A DNA stretch of 64,000 nucleotides from positions 62,001-126,000 of the forward strand of contig NZ_JANFLU010000012.1 in NCBI RefSeq assembly GCF_024385525.1, given 5' to 3'. Numbering within the stretch: the first letter of the stretch is position 1; every line of letters begins with the position of its first letter. Both the position numbers and the translations under genes were made by a program. Source of the DNA: Arthrobacter sp. zg-Y238. Its GTDB lineage: Bacteria > Actinomycetota > Actinomycetes > Actinomycetales > Micrococcaceae. Below the pieces are notes generated by a model, which saw nothing but the letters and a program-made list of their open reading frames with translations, was not told the DNA's origin and ran no database searches. Positions 24,714 through 33,095 of this stretch are shown one piece after another.

Positions 24714-25613
24714 CTAGACGACGGCGGCGTCGTCCGCTGCTTCCCCGGCAGCCATCGCCACCCAGCGCTCAAAGTAGGCTGCACCGGCGTCGTCGTGGAT
24801 CAGGGACCCGGCCGTCAGCACCGGATAAGGCGTGGACGGGACCCCGTCCGCCGGCCGTACGTCCACGTGCGCGACGTCGTACCCCAGTGCGTGCAGTTCG
24901 TCGGCCATGGCGTAATCGGTGCGCGAATCGCCGACCGTCCGCCAGATCTGCGGAACCGGCGTGCCGTCCGCTTCGAGCAGGGACAGCGCGCGCCGGGCGC
25001 CCAGGTCCTTGCCCACTCCCATGGCTTCGATGTCGGTGGAGATGATGGTGGGATCAATGCGGAAGGCAACGGCTCCACGGGCGTCCGGGATGGCATGCTC
25101 CAAACGCCGGCCGCCCATTCCGGCCAGAGACATCTGTTCCAGTGCGTCCGCGTCGAAGCGGCGCTGGTCCGTGAGGTAGTCCGAGTTGTCCACCTGCAGG
25201 TGCTGCTCCACGGAGACCATGGCCAGCTTGGTTTCGTCGAAGAACATGGTCTCGGAGTACTTGGCGGCCACCAGGTCGCGGATGGCCTCGGCGTAGTCTC
25301 CGGGGACCTTCAGTTCGGGGTCCACCTGGGGCTGGTCCGAGCCGGTCCCGTCGAAGGAGAACCAGACGGCACCCTTTTCACACACGGCGTGCAGCCGCAC
25401 CCCCTCCGGCAGTCCCGCTGCCATCATCGGCTGCATGACCTGTTCGCGGATGAAGGCATCGGAACGGCCCGTATTGAAAATGACCGGCCAGCCTGCTGAT
25501 GCCAGGGTAACCAGGTGCCGGATGATGGAGGGGCGGACGCTCCGGGAGACGGGGCTGGCCACGGGGCCGTCGACGTCGAGCAGGAGACCGATTCGGGGAG
25601 CAGAGGTGTTCAC
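24714..25613 (-). CDS. HAD-superfamily phosphatase
   Basis: A 299-residue HAD hydrolase. Motif I is LLLDVDGPVASP (nucleophile Asp and acid Asp), motif II is the Thr/Ser in VIFNTGRSDAF, and motif III/IV is WRTVGDSRTDYAMADELHAL. The long cap between residues 60 and 230 gives the HAD-IIB (Cof/MPGP-like) look. The substrate is unknown; sugar phosphate is likely. GTG 25613 fits homology and has GATACT six bases upstream; ATG 25649 would add 12 residues. Confidence 0.83.
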   Translation of the reverse strand: MNTSAPRIGLLLDVDGPVASPVSRSVRPSIIRHLVTLASAGWPVIFNTGRSDAFIREQVMQPMMAAGLPEGVRLHAVCEKGAVWFSFDGTGSDQPQVDPELKVPGDYAEAIRDLVAAKYSETMFFDETKLAMVSVEQHLQVDNSDYLTDQRRFDADALEQMSLAGMGGRRLEHAIPDARGAVAFRIDPTIISTDIEAMGVGKDLGARRALSLLEADGTPVPQIWRTVGDSRTDYAMADELHALGYDVAHVDVRPADGVPSTPYPVLTAGSLIHDDAGAAYFERWVAMAAGEAADDAAVV

Positions 25614-25740
25614 CTCCCCAGTATCCCGTGTCCGCGCCGGGTACCGCATTTTCGTGTCTCGGGCGCAATCAGCGGCCTAATCGGGGCTTTTGCCTGCGGC
25701 GCGCCCGAGCACCGCTGTTTCTTTGGGTGCGGATGTTATC

Positions 25741-25746
25741 TACTCT
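25741..25746 (+). promoter_or_regulatory. Putative -10 (TACTCT) for leaderless operon mRNA
   Basis: TACTCT ends six bases before GTG 25753, the start of the small gene leading the LytR_C/PPTase operon. Confidence 0.55.
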
Positions 25747-25752
25747 GTACTA

Positions 25753-26052
25753 GTGATCTTCAAAGCTGTTGGCGACGTACGCCCCTACCCTGACCATGGA
25801 TACGTAACACCGAAGGACTGGGCAGCGGTACCTCCCCGGCAGGTTCGCCTGGATGAACTGGTGACCACGAAGGCCACACTGGACCTCGGCGCGCTGCTGG
25901 CCGAGGATTCCACCTTTTTCGGAGACCTGTTCCCGCACGTCGTCCAATGGAAGGGCACCATGTACCTTGAAGACGGATTGCACCGGGCCGTAAGGACGGC
26001 GTTGCACCAGCGGACCATACTGCACGCACGCGTGCTGGTCCTCGATGACTAA
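25753..26052 (+). CDS. Small conserved actinobacterial protein (annotated VapB-like in relatives)
   Basis: A 99-residue soluble protein beginning VIFKAVGDVRPYPDHG, with PPRQVRLDELVTTKATLDLG and WKGTMYLEDGLHRAVRTALH. Homologues in Arthrobacter are, as I recall, often labelled VapB-family antitoxin, but I see no ribbon-helix-helix or AbrB motif. No PIN-domain toxin is adjacent, so that label is doubtful. Its conserved partner is the LytR_C protein, whose start overlaps its last eight bases. GTG 25753 has TACTCT six bases upstream, indicating a leaderless operon. Confidence 0.8.
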   Translation: MIFKAVGDVRPYPDHGYVTPKDWAAVPPRQVRLDELVTTKATLDLGALLAEDSTFFGDLFPHVVQWKGTMYLEDGLHRAVRTALHQRTILHARVLVLDD

Positions 26053-26722
26053 AGAGCCCCCTGAGGGGCGGCACCGCGGCAACCCTGCGAAGAGTGATCC
26101 AAGGGAATGGCACGGGCACCGGATCATCACCGGAGGCGACCTCGGTGCGGTATTTGCACCGACCGACGAACCGGAGGTGGTCCGGCGTGCGAGACGGCGC
26201 CGGCGGCTGCATAATTCAGTGGTCGGGTTCCTGGCGTTGCTGCTCGTGCTGGCGGTGATCCTGGCACAGGGATTGATTTCGGGGTGGGTACGGCTGCCCA
26301 GCGCAGCACCCAGTACCTCTGCAGGTCCGGTGGACGAATGCCCGGCCGGGCCTTTTCCGTATCTGGACCCCGCCACCGTGACGGTCAATGTCTACAACGC
26401 GACGGCGTCCCCGGGCCTGGGCGGAACCGTCGGAAACGCCCTGAACGAGCGCGGCTTCCGGGTGGACCGGGTAGGCAACAGCAGCGTGAACCGTTCCGGC
26501 ATGACCGCGCTGGTGCTTTCCGGACCCTCCGGCCTCGCCGCCGCGTACACGCTGCAGCAGCACATTCCCGGCACGGACTACGTCCTGGACAAGCGGACGG
26601 ACGCATCGGTGGACGTGGTGATCGGCTCCGGATTCCAGGAACTTCTCCCGGCGGAACAGGCAGTAGCCGCGGGACCGGGTGCGCTGAGCTGTCCAGGCAC
26701 TTCGACGCCGGACGGGCAGTAA
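26045..26722 (+). CDS. LytR C-terminal-domain membrane protein
   Basis: A 225-residue protein. About 55 cytoplasmic residues, ending in a basic run (RRARRRRRLH), precede one membrane segment (VVGFLALLLVLAVILAQGLI). An extracytoplasmic LytR_C domain follows, with VTVNVYNATASPGLGGTVGN and GTDYVLDKRTDASVDVVIGS. LytR_C domains accompany wall-polymer ligases, but the LCP catalytic domain is absent here, so it may assist or regulate envelope assembly. It overlaps the preceding gene by eight bases and ends four bases before the PPTase GTG. Confidence 0.85.
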   Translation: MTKEPPEGRHRGNPAKSDPREWHGHRIITGGDLGAVFAPTDEPEVVRRARRRRRLHNSVVGFLALLLVLAVILAQGLISGWVRLPSAAPSTSAGPVDECPAGPFPYLDPATVTVNVYNATASPGLGGTVGNALNERGFRVDRVGNSSVNRSGMTALVLSGPSGLAAAYTLQQHIPGTDYVLDKRTDASVDVVIGSGFQELLPAEQAVAAGPGALSCPGTSTPDGQ

Positions 26723-26726
26723 CGCG

Positions 26727-27470
26727 GTGGGCCTGCCGCACAGTGAAACACGCGGGTTTGGAGACCAGCAGGAACTGGCGGAGGTGCAGCTGGCCGTCCG
26801 GCGGCTGGACGCAGTGGACCTTGGGACCGCGGCCAGCCTGGGAACCGCCGTACAGACACGGGCGAAGGGATTCCATCACGAGGAGGACCGCCGTCGTTTC
26901 CTTGCCGGGCGGGTGGCCGCCCGGTCCCTGGTGGCCGGGTACCTGCAGGCACCTGAGGACACGGTGACCGCGATGGCGCACTGTCCTGACTGTTTGCACG
27001 GCAATGACGGAAGCCACGGGGAGCCGCGCTATTTCATTGCGGGCAGGCCCATCCCGCTCAAAGTCAGTTTCAGCCGTTCCGGGAACTGGCTCGCGGCGGC
27101 GCTCGCACGGACGCGTGTGGGGGTGGATCTGGAAGACTCCGCCGCAGGGGCGTTCGCTGATACGGCGGTGGAGGACGTGATGGCCACCGGTGCGGAAAGG
27201 GCGGCCATCGCCGCCGTCGCGGTTCCGGACCGCCCCCGCCTGCGGGCGCAGATCTGGGTACGGAAGGAGGCCCTGCTGAAGGCGTCAGGCCAAGGGCTCC
27301 GGGTTGATCCGCGCAGTGTGGAAACGGATTCCGACGAACGGGCGCGGGAAAAGGGCCTCGGGTTCAGCGGGCTGCGCGCGTACGACGTCGAGCCGGAGCA
27401 GTTCGGACTGCCAGCCTCCTTTGCGTTGTCCTACGCCGTGGACGCGAGGGAGGCGGACGGGTTGGCTTAG
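26727..27470 (+). CDS. 4'-phosphopantetheinyl transferase (Sfp type)
   Basis: A 247-residue PPTase that moves phosphopantetheine from CoA to a carrier-protein serine. The signatures are VGVDLED (magnesium ligands) and IWVRKEALLKASGQGL (W-x-x-K-E-A), both typical of the Sfp/Gsp group that primes NRPS and PKS carriers. GTG 26727 starts four bases after the LytR_C stop. The NRPS-like gene with a carrier Ser lies 1.6 kb away, so this is its likely activating enzyme. It is convergent with, and overlaps by four bases, the first acyltransferase-like membrane gene. Confidence 0.9.
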   Translation: MGLPHSETRGFGDQQELAEVQLAVRRLDAVDLGTAASLGTAVQTRAKGFHHEEDRRRFLAGRVAARSLVAGYLQAPEDTVTAMAHCPDCLHGNDGSHGEPRYFIAGRPIPLKVSFSRSGNWLAAALARTRVGVDLEDSAAGAFADTAVEDVMATGAERAAIAAVAVPDRPRLRAQIWVRKEALLKASGQGLRVDPRSVETDSDERAREKGLGFSGLRAYDVEPEQFGLPASFALSYAVDAREADGLA

Positions 27471-28651
27471 GGGCCCCGGTGGGCGGAACGGGTGTCCGGG
27501 TGCCGCCGAAGGACGGACTCCCGCGCGGCAGCGGCGCCCCGGGAGACGAGTTTCTCCAACGGCCCCTGCTTTCTCGCAAGCTGCCAAATCACGGCGAAGA
27601 TTATGAATACGGTGATTTGCAGCCAGAGGGAGAATTCCGGGAGGTCGACCAGTGCTCCGGTGCCGAGGAAAAGCAGATGGGCGCAGTAGAGGGTAAGCGT
27701 CATCCGGCCGGGCGCGGACAGGAGGAGCAACGCCTTGCCTGCAAAGCGTGAGACCAGCAGCATGGCCCCGAGCACGCCGGCGGCAACTCCTATGGTGTGC
27801 AGCAGATCGAACGGTGTGGTGGTGTGCGGCGCGGCAATGGACAGCCACCACCAAGAGCTGGTGGGAAGGTACTCTTCGGTGCCCCACACCAGGATTTCCT
27901 GGAGATCACCTGTTCTTAGATCCGGCTCCGATGCCAGCAACCGGTCAAACCCGGGACCGGCAAGCAGCAGCTGGGAGCCGAGCCAGGCAGCCGCGGCAAG
28001 TGCGGAGCCGAACCCCAGCAACCCCAGCTGCACGCTGGGCCGATCCAGGCTCATCCTGCCGATAGCGAGCCCGGCGGCAATGTAGGCCAGCCACGGAATG
28101 GCGGGGTAGGTTCCGGTGAGCAAAAGCTGACTCAGGAAGACACCGGGTTCGGTGAGCACGGTAGTGAACGTGGGGTCGAACCCGGGCTCGGGGAGGTAAT
28201 CCCGCAGGCCCTGCATCAGGATAGGTCCCAGCAGTGCGAATCCCGCGGCGGCGACGAGCAGGGTCCGGGTCGATACTCCCAGCAGCGGGATTGCCAGCAG
28301 GAACATGGCGCCGTAGTACGCCAGGATGATGAAGGCGTCCATGTCCACGTAGGCGATGGCCAAGCCTAGGGTGGTGACCAGTCCTGCCCTTGCAGCCACG
28401 CTCCACCGGGCCGCAACCAGGAAATGTCCGCCTTCCGTCCTTGCCCTACGGGTAGTGAAGGCCAACGTAACCCCGGCCAGAAGAGCAAAGAGCGCTGCCG
28501 CCTTGCCGGCGAACAGCAGCCACGTCAGGGTCGGCTCGCCGTCTTCGCTAACGGCAGACAGGACATGGATCGCCATCATCCCGAAAAGCGCCAGCCCCCG
28601 CGCAGCGTCCACTCCGGACAGCCTGGGTCTCGATGTAGCTACTGAAGACAT
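27467..28651 (-). CDS. DUF1624/DUF418 acyltransferase-like membrane protein, copy 1
   Basis: A 394-residue membrane protein with about 10 hydrophobic segments. The opening SGVDAARGLALFGMMAIHVL is the heparan-alpha-glucosaminide N-acetyltransferase-like (DUF1624) signature; TLYCAHLLFLGTGAL and a closing basic segment resemble DUF418. These proteins are thought to move acyl groups across the membrane to an outer acceptor. It is clearly paralogous to the gene at 34075-35433 (shared PTLTWLLFAG, ALFALLAG, LLLTGTYPAIPWLAY-like segments). It diverges from the poly-lysine-synthetase-like gene across a 388-base region. Confidence 0.85.
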   Translation of the reverse strand: MSSVATSRPRLSGVDAARGLALFGMMAIHVLSAVSEDGEPTLTWLLFAGKAAALFALLAGVTLAFTTRRARTEGGHFLVAARWSVAARAGLVTTLGLAIAYVDMDAFIILAYYGAMFLLAIPLLGVSTRTLLVAAAGFALLGPILMQGLRDYLPEPGFDPTFTTVLTEPGVFLSQLLLTGTYPAIPWLAYIAAGLAIGRMSLDRPSVQLGLLGFGSALAAAAWLGSQLLLAGPGFDRLLASEPDLRTGDLQEILVWGTEEYLPTSSWWWLSIAAPHTTTPFDLLHTIGVAAGVLGAMLLVSRFAGKALLLLSAPGRMTLTLYCAHLLFLGTGALVDLPEFSLWLQITVFIIFAVIWQLARKQGPLEKLVSRGAAAARESVLRRHPDTRSAHRGP

Positions 28652-29039
28652 GCTCTAGATCCCATCGGCAGGTGTTATCCAGCGCCCTGTCGAGTGCCGG
28701 GGGTGGACCACACACAACCAACCGCTTCTGTCCGTAACCTATCGGAAACCTAAGCGCAGGCTGTGAAGCACCGGGCGCCATTTCTACCTGCGCCCTGCTT
28801 GCCTGTGCTGACGCGAGACGCCCGCGGAACGAATTCTAAGTTGAGTAGTGATCCGAGTAGCCGCGGAGGCGGGGGAGTAATTAACCCCGTACCGGATGGA
28901 CTCCTGCAGCTCTGGGGTACTCATGTGAATCCGCTGTGAATTTTCTAGGCTTCCCTGCATCGCCCCGGCCGTCGCCGGGCTCAGGTTGTGGTCCCTCGAC
29001 CACGGATATGAGATGTACCAGCAGGGAGAACTGCTTTCT
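28652..29039. other. Divergent control region of the poly-amino-acid locus
   Basis: About 390 bases between the acyltransferase-like gene and the NRPS-like gene, without a supportable ORF. It contains GGGGAGTAATTAACCCC near 28873 (an imperfect GGGG/CCCC-flanked AT core) and a TAGGCT -10-like element near 28948. It also contains a perfect GTGGTC-CCTC-GACCAC hairpin at 28988-29003, just ahead of the ribosome-binding site. Confidence 0.5.
28988..29003 (+). promoter_or_regulatory. GTGGTC/GACCAC inverted repeat upstream of the NRPS-like gene
   Basis: Six-base perfect arms with a CCTC loop stand 36 bases before ATG 29040. This could be an operator or a 5'-leader hairpin. Confidence 0.4.
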
Positions 29040-32000
29040 ATGAACACGCCCGAAAACCCGCAAGACGTGGCGGCACGACCATCAACCATCCAGCACTCTG
29101 CCGCCCTCGGCAGCAAGACCGCACCACCCCTTCCCGAAAGGGCACCATCAGCAGCAAGCCAGAATCCCGTTCCCGCGGAATTGGCGGTCTTTCACGGCGG
29201 CCGCACACCTGAGCAGCGCACCCTGGTCGACATCATCACCGAAACGGTCTCCGCCTATCCAGGCGCGCCCGCCATCGATGACGGAACCGTTTCCCTGAGC
29301 TACGCCGAACTTGAACTGCGGGTGCAGGCGCTCGCAAGGCGGCTGTGGGCCGGCGGCATCGGTGCCGGTGACCGGGTAGGAATCTATGTCCCCTCCGGAT
29401 CCGTGGACCTGTATATCGCCATTCTCGGTGTGTTGTACTCCGGGGCCGCCTATGTTCCGGTGGACACGGACGAACCGGCCGGCCGGGCGGAGACGGTGTG
29501 GGCCGAAGGCGGAGTCTGCGCGGTTATCGAAGCAGGGCTGGAGCTGAACCTGCTCCAGGGCGTCCCCAGCGGCGGGCACAGCCCCCAGCCGCACCCCGAG
29601 GACGATGCGTGGATCATCTTCACCTCCGGTTCCACGGGCAAGCCCAAGGGCGTGGCCGTGACCCACCGCTCCGCGGCTGCCCTGGTGGATGCCGAATCCT
29701 CGCTTTACTGCGTCAACGCCCCGCTTTCCCCGGGGGACCGGGTCCTGGCCGGCCTGTCGGTCAGTTTTGACGCCTCATGTGAGGAGATGTGGCTGGCATG
29801 GGCCCACGGTGCGTGCCTGGTTCCGGCCCCTCGTTCCGTGGTGCGGTCCGGAGCGGATCTCGGCCCCTGGCTGGTCGAACGGAGAATCACTGCCGTTTCA
29901 ACAGTGCCCACCCTTGCCGCGCACTGGTCCACCGAGACCCTTGACCGCGTGCGGCTGCTGATTTTCGGCGGTGAAGCCTGCCCGGAGGAGCTGGTCCGGC
30001 GGCTGGCTGCCCCCGGGCGGGAAGTCTGGAACACCTACGGCCCCACGGAAACCACGGTTATTGCCTGCGGTGCGCTTCTGGACGGACAGTCCACCGTCCG
30101 GATCGGACTGCCGCTGAACGGGTGGAGCCTCGCCGTCATCGGCGAAGAGGGGAACCCCGTGCGCTGGGGGGAAGTGGGTGAACTGGTCATCGGCGGTGTA
30201 GGTGTTTCGCGGTACCTCGACCCGGAGAAGGACGCCGAAAAATTCACCCCGCTTCCGGCCCTCGGGTGGGAACGGGCTTACTACAGCGGAGACCACGTCC
30301 GCGCAGACCAGGAAGGCCTCGTCTTTTTGGGGCGCGTGGATGAGCAGATCAAACTGGGCGGCCGGCGGATTGAGCTCGGCGAGATTGACGACGCCCTGAG
30401 CCGGCTGCCGGGCGTGGCCGCGGCTTCCGCCGCCGTCCATTCCACCCAGTCCGGAAACCGGGTGCTGGCTGGATATCTGGTCCCGGCGGCCGGGGCCACC
30501 CTGGACCTTGGCGCCGCACGGGCCCAGCTGGCACAGAACCTGCCGGCATCCATCGTCCCGTCGCTGGGAATCGTCGATGAGCTGCCGATGAAGGCCTCGG
30601 GGAAAGTGGACCGCAAGGCCCTGCCCTGGCCATTGCCGGTTAGGGAAACGCCGACCGACGTCCGGGTGGAGCTCAATGCCGATCTGCGTTGGCTGGGCCA
30701 GCGGTGGACCGATCTGCTGGGACCGCTGCCGTTGACCGAGGAAAGCGATTTCTTTGCCCTGGGCGGAGCGAGCCTGGCTGCAGCCCAATTGGTCTCTGCA
30801 CTGCGGGAACGTTATCCGAAGGTCTCGGTTGCCGATATCTACGAGCATCCGACGCTGAGCACGATGTCCGACCATTTGACGTCACTGCGCGACTCAACCC
30901 TGGACGTCCGTGAAACCCCCGAGTCGCCCTGGTGGCTGGGGCTGGTCCAGGCACCGCTGATCGTGGCCCTCTACGGGATCACGGGCCTGCGGTACGTCAC
31001 CGGTATCGCCATCGTGTGCATGGTGATGTTCCATGTGGTGGGCAGCCCCTGGACCCCGGATCCACCAGTAGTTCCCACCCTCGCGGCCTGGCTGGCCCTG
31101 TACAGCCTGCCGGCACGGATGGTGGCCGCGGTGGTGTCGAGCAGGTTGCTGCTCTTGGGAATAGGCCCCGGCATTTATCGGCGCGGCGGCAGCACCCACC
31201 TGAGGCTGTGGGCAGCGGAACGGATAGTGACGTACTGCAAGCTCGAGCCCATCATGGGATCCCCGATCGGCATTTGGTATGCCCGCCGGCTGGGCTGCAA
31301 CATCGGTGAAGGCGTGCACCTTGACGCCATGCCGCCCGTTACCGGTTTTGCGTCGATAGGCGACCGGTCCTCCATCGAATATGAAGTAGACCTGGCGGGC
31401 CACTGGATTGAAGGCGGACAACTCCACATCGGCCGCGTGCAGATCGGCGAAGACGTGCGGATCGGTGCACGGTCCACGCTGATGGGCGGGGCGAAAGTGG
31501 GCCGCGGAGCCGAAACGGAACCGGGGACCCTGGTTTCCGGGGAGATTCCCGCAAATGAACTGTGGGCGGGATCCCAGATGCGGAAGACCGGTAGCGCCGG
31601 AGCGGGGTGGCCCACGGAAGCAGCACCGACGTCGGAATCCCGCAGAGTACGGTTGCTCTACCCGGCTTCCCTGGGTGGCATCGCGTTGTTGAACCTCCTT
31701 TCCATAGCGCCCGGATCCGCCCTGATGCTGTGGCTGCTGAACGGGGTTTCCTCCTTCACGGACGCCTTGTGGATCCTGGCTGCCTGGGCACCGGTTTTCG
31801 TGGTGATTTCCATGCTGATGTTCCTCGCACTCACCGCCGCCGTGGTCCGCGGTACCGCCCGTCTAATGCCCGAAGGCATGCACCCGGCGGACGGCATGAC
31901 AGGCTGGGCGTCCTGGTTGAGCAACGTGATGCTTAGCCGGTCGCTCATTACGATGTATCCGATCTACGCCAGCGTGCTCACGCCGGTGTGGACGCGGCTC

Positions 32001-33095
32001 CTGGGAGCGAAGGTCGGGCGCCACGTGGAGATTTCCACCATGGAAACCGTCCCGCACCTGACACGGCTGGAGGACCGGACCTTCCTGGCGGACCACTCCA
32101 TGGTGTCCGCGCGGCGAGTGCGCCAGGGGTGGCTGCACCTCGGCCAGGCGAGTGTCGCGGAACAGTCCTTTGTGGGGAATTCGGCGATCGTCGGGCCGGA
32201 CACGCACGTTCCGGATAACTCCCTGATTGCGGTGCTTTCCTCAGTCCCCAAGAACATGCCGGCCGGTACTTCCTGGTTCGGGCGTCCGGCGGTGGAGCTT
32301 CCGCGGCCGGTGCAGGTGGGGGACACCGCACGGACCTACGATCCTCCCCGACGACTGCTGGTTGCCCGAAGCGCGGTTGAAGCATGCAGGATCCTGCCGG
32401 CGGTGATCACGGCCTGGCTGGCCCTGCTGACCGTCTGGGCATTGGCCGGACTGTACGACGCCTTCGGGTTCCTCACGGCCGTCCTGTGGTCCGGCCCGGT
32501 CCTCCTTCTGAGCGGGATCGCAGCAGCGCTCATTGCCGTCATGGCGAAGTGGCTGCTGGTGGGCCGTTTCGAGGCTTCGGAGCACCCGCTGTGGAGTTCG
32601 TTTGTCTGGCGGAATGAGCTGGCGGACGTGTTTTCGGAATCCCTGGCCGTTCCCGGCCTGGTGCGGATGAGTCTGGGCACCCCGATGCTCAACGCCTGGC
32701 TGCGCTGGATGGGTGCACGGATCGGCCGCAGCGTTTGGTGCGAAACGTGGTGGTTGCCGGAATTCGACCTGATACAGGTGGGCGACGGAGCGAGCATCAA
32801 CCGCGGCACGGTACTGCAGACGCACCTTTTCCATGACCGGATCATGCGCCTGGACGAAGTAACCCTGGGCGACGGTTCCACGCTGGGACCCAACAGCATC
32901 GTGCTGCCGGGCAGTGCCATCGAAGAGGGCGGCACCGTCGGAGGCTGCTCGTTGGTGATGCGCGGGGAAAGCGTCCCCGTGAACAGCGCCTGGTGCGGCA
33001 ACCCCTTGGCGCATTGGGGCCAGAGCCGCCCGATGGAACGCCGTGCCCGTCACCGCAAGTCGATTGAATACAAAACTGTAGGAGCAGGACTATGA
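29040..33095 (+). CDS. Epsilon-poly-L-lysine-synthetase-like membrane NRPS (Pls/PosA family)
   Basis: A 1351-residue single-module synthetase with the Pls architecture; Streptomyces Pls is 1319 residues. Adenylation domain, about 45-535: FTSGSTGKPKG (A3), NTYGPTETT (A5), YYSGDHVR (A7), MKASGKVDRKAL (A10, Lys522). Carrier domain, about 550-625: DFFALGGASLAAAQL with Ser578 as phosphopantetheine site. The C-terminal half has membrane segments near 634-668, 871-940 and 1117-1175, alternating with three left-handed beta-helix domains (about 768-850, 990-1090, 1225-1340). There is no condensation or thioesterase domain, as in Pls. Pocket residues read D244 A245 E248 S287 I308 G310 T332 V340 I341 K522, close to a lysine code. 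ATG 29040 has GGGAGA upstream. Lysine as substrate is inference. Confidence 0.9.
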   Translation: MNTPENPQDVAARPSTIQHSAALGSKTAPPLPERAPSAASQNPVPAELAVFHGGRTPEQRTLVDIITETVSAYPGAPAIDDGTVSLSYAELELRVQALARRLWAGGIGAGDRVGIYVPSGSVDLYIAILGVLYSGAAYVPVDTDEPAGRAETVWAEGGVCAVIEAGLELNLLQGVPSGGHSPQPHPEDDAWIIFTSGSTGKPKGVAVTHRSAAALVDAESSLYCVNAPLSPGDRVLAGLSVSFDASCEEMWLAWAHGACLVPAPRSVVRSGADLGPWLVERRITAVSTVPTLAAHWSTETLDRVRLLIFGGEACPEELVRRLAAPGREVWNTYGPTETTVIACGALLDGQSTVRIGLPLNGWSLAVIGEEGNPVRWGEVGELVIGGVGVSRYLDPEKDAEKFTPLPALGWERAYYSGDHVRADQEGLVFLGRVDEQIKLGGRRIELGEIDDALSRLPGVAAASAAVHSTQSGNRVLAGYLVPAAGATLDLGAARAQLAQNLPASIVPSLGIVDELPMKASGKVDRKALPWPLPVRETPTDVRVELNADLRWLGQRWTDLLGPLPLTEESDFFALGGASLAAAQLVSALRERYPKVSVADIYEHPTLSTMSDHLTSLRDSTLDVRETPESPWWLGLVQAPLIVALYGITGLRYVTGIAIVCMVMFHVVGSPWTPDPPVVPTLAAWLALYSLPARMVAAVVSSRLLLLGIGPGIYRRGGSTHLRLWAAERIVTYCKLEPIMGSPIGIWYARRLGCNIGEGVHLDAMPPVTGFASIGDRSSIEYEVDLAGHWIEGGQLHIGRVQIGEDVRIGARSTLMGGAKVGRGAETEPGTLVSGEIPANELWAGSQMRKTGSAGAGWPTEAAPTSESRRVRLLYPASLGGIALLNLLSIAPGSALMLWLLNGVSSFTDALWILAAWAPVFVVISMLMFLALTAAVVRGTARLMPEGMHPADGMTGWASWLSNVMLSRSLITMYPIYASVLTPVWTRLLGAKVGRHVEISTMETVPHLTRLEDRTFLADHSMVSARRVRQGWLHLGQASVAEQSFVGNSAIVGPDTHVPDNSLIAVLSSVPKNMPAGTSWFGRPAVELPRPVQVGDTARTYDPPRRLLVARSAVEACRILPAVITAWLALLTVWALAGLYDAFGFLTAVLWSGPVLLLSGIAAALIAVMAKWLLVGRFEASEHPLWSSFVWRNELADVFSESLAVPGLVRMSLGTPMLNAWLRWMGARIGRSVWCETWWLPEFDLIQVGDGASINRGTVLQTHLFHDRIMRLDEVTLGDGSTLGPNSIVLPGSAIEEGGTVGGCSLVMRGESVPVNSAWCGNPLAHWGQSRPMERRARHRKSIEYKTVGAGL

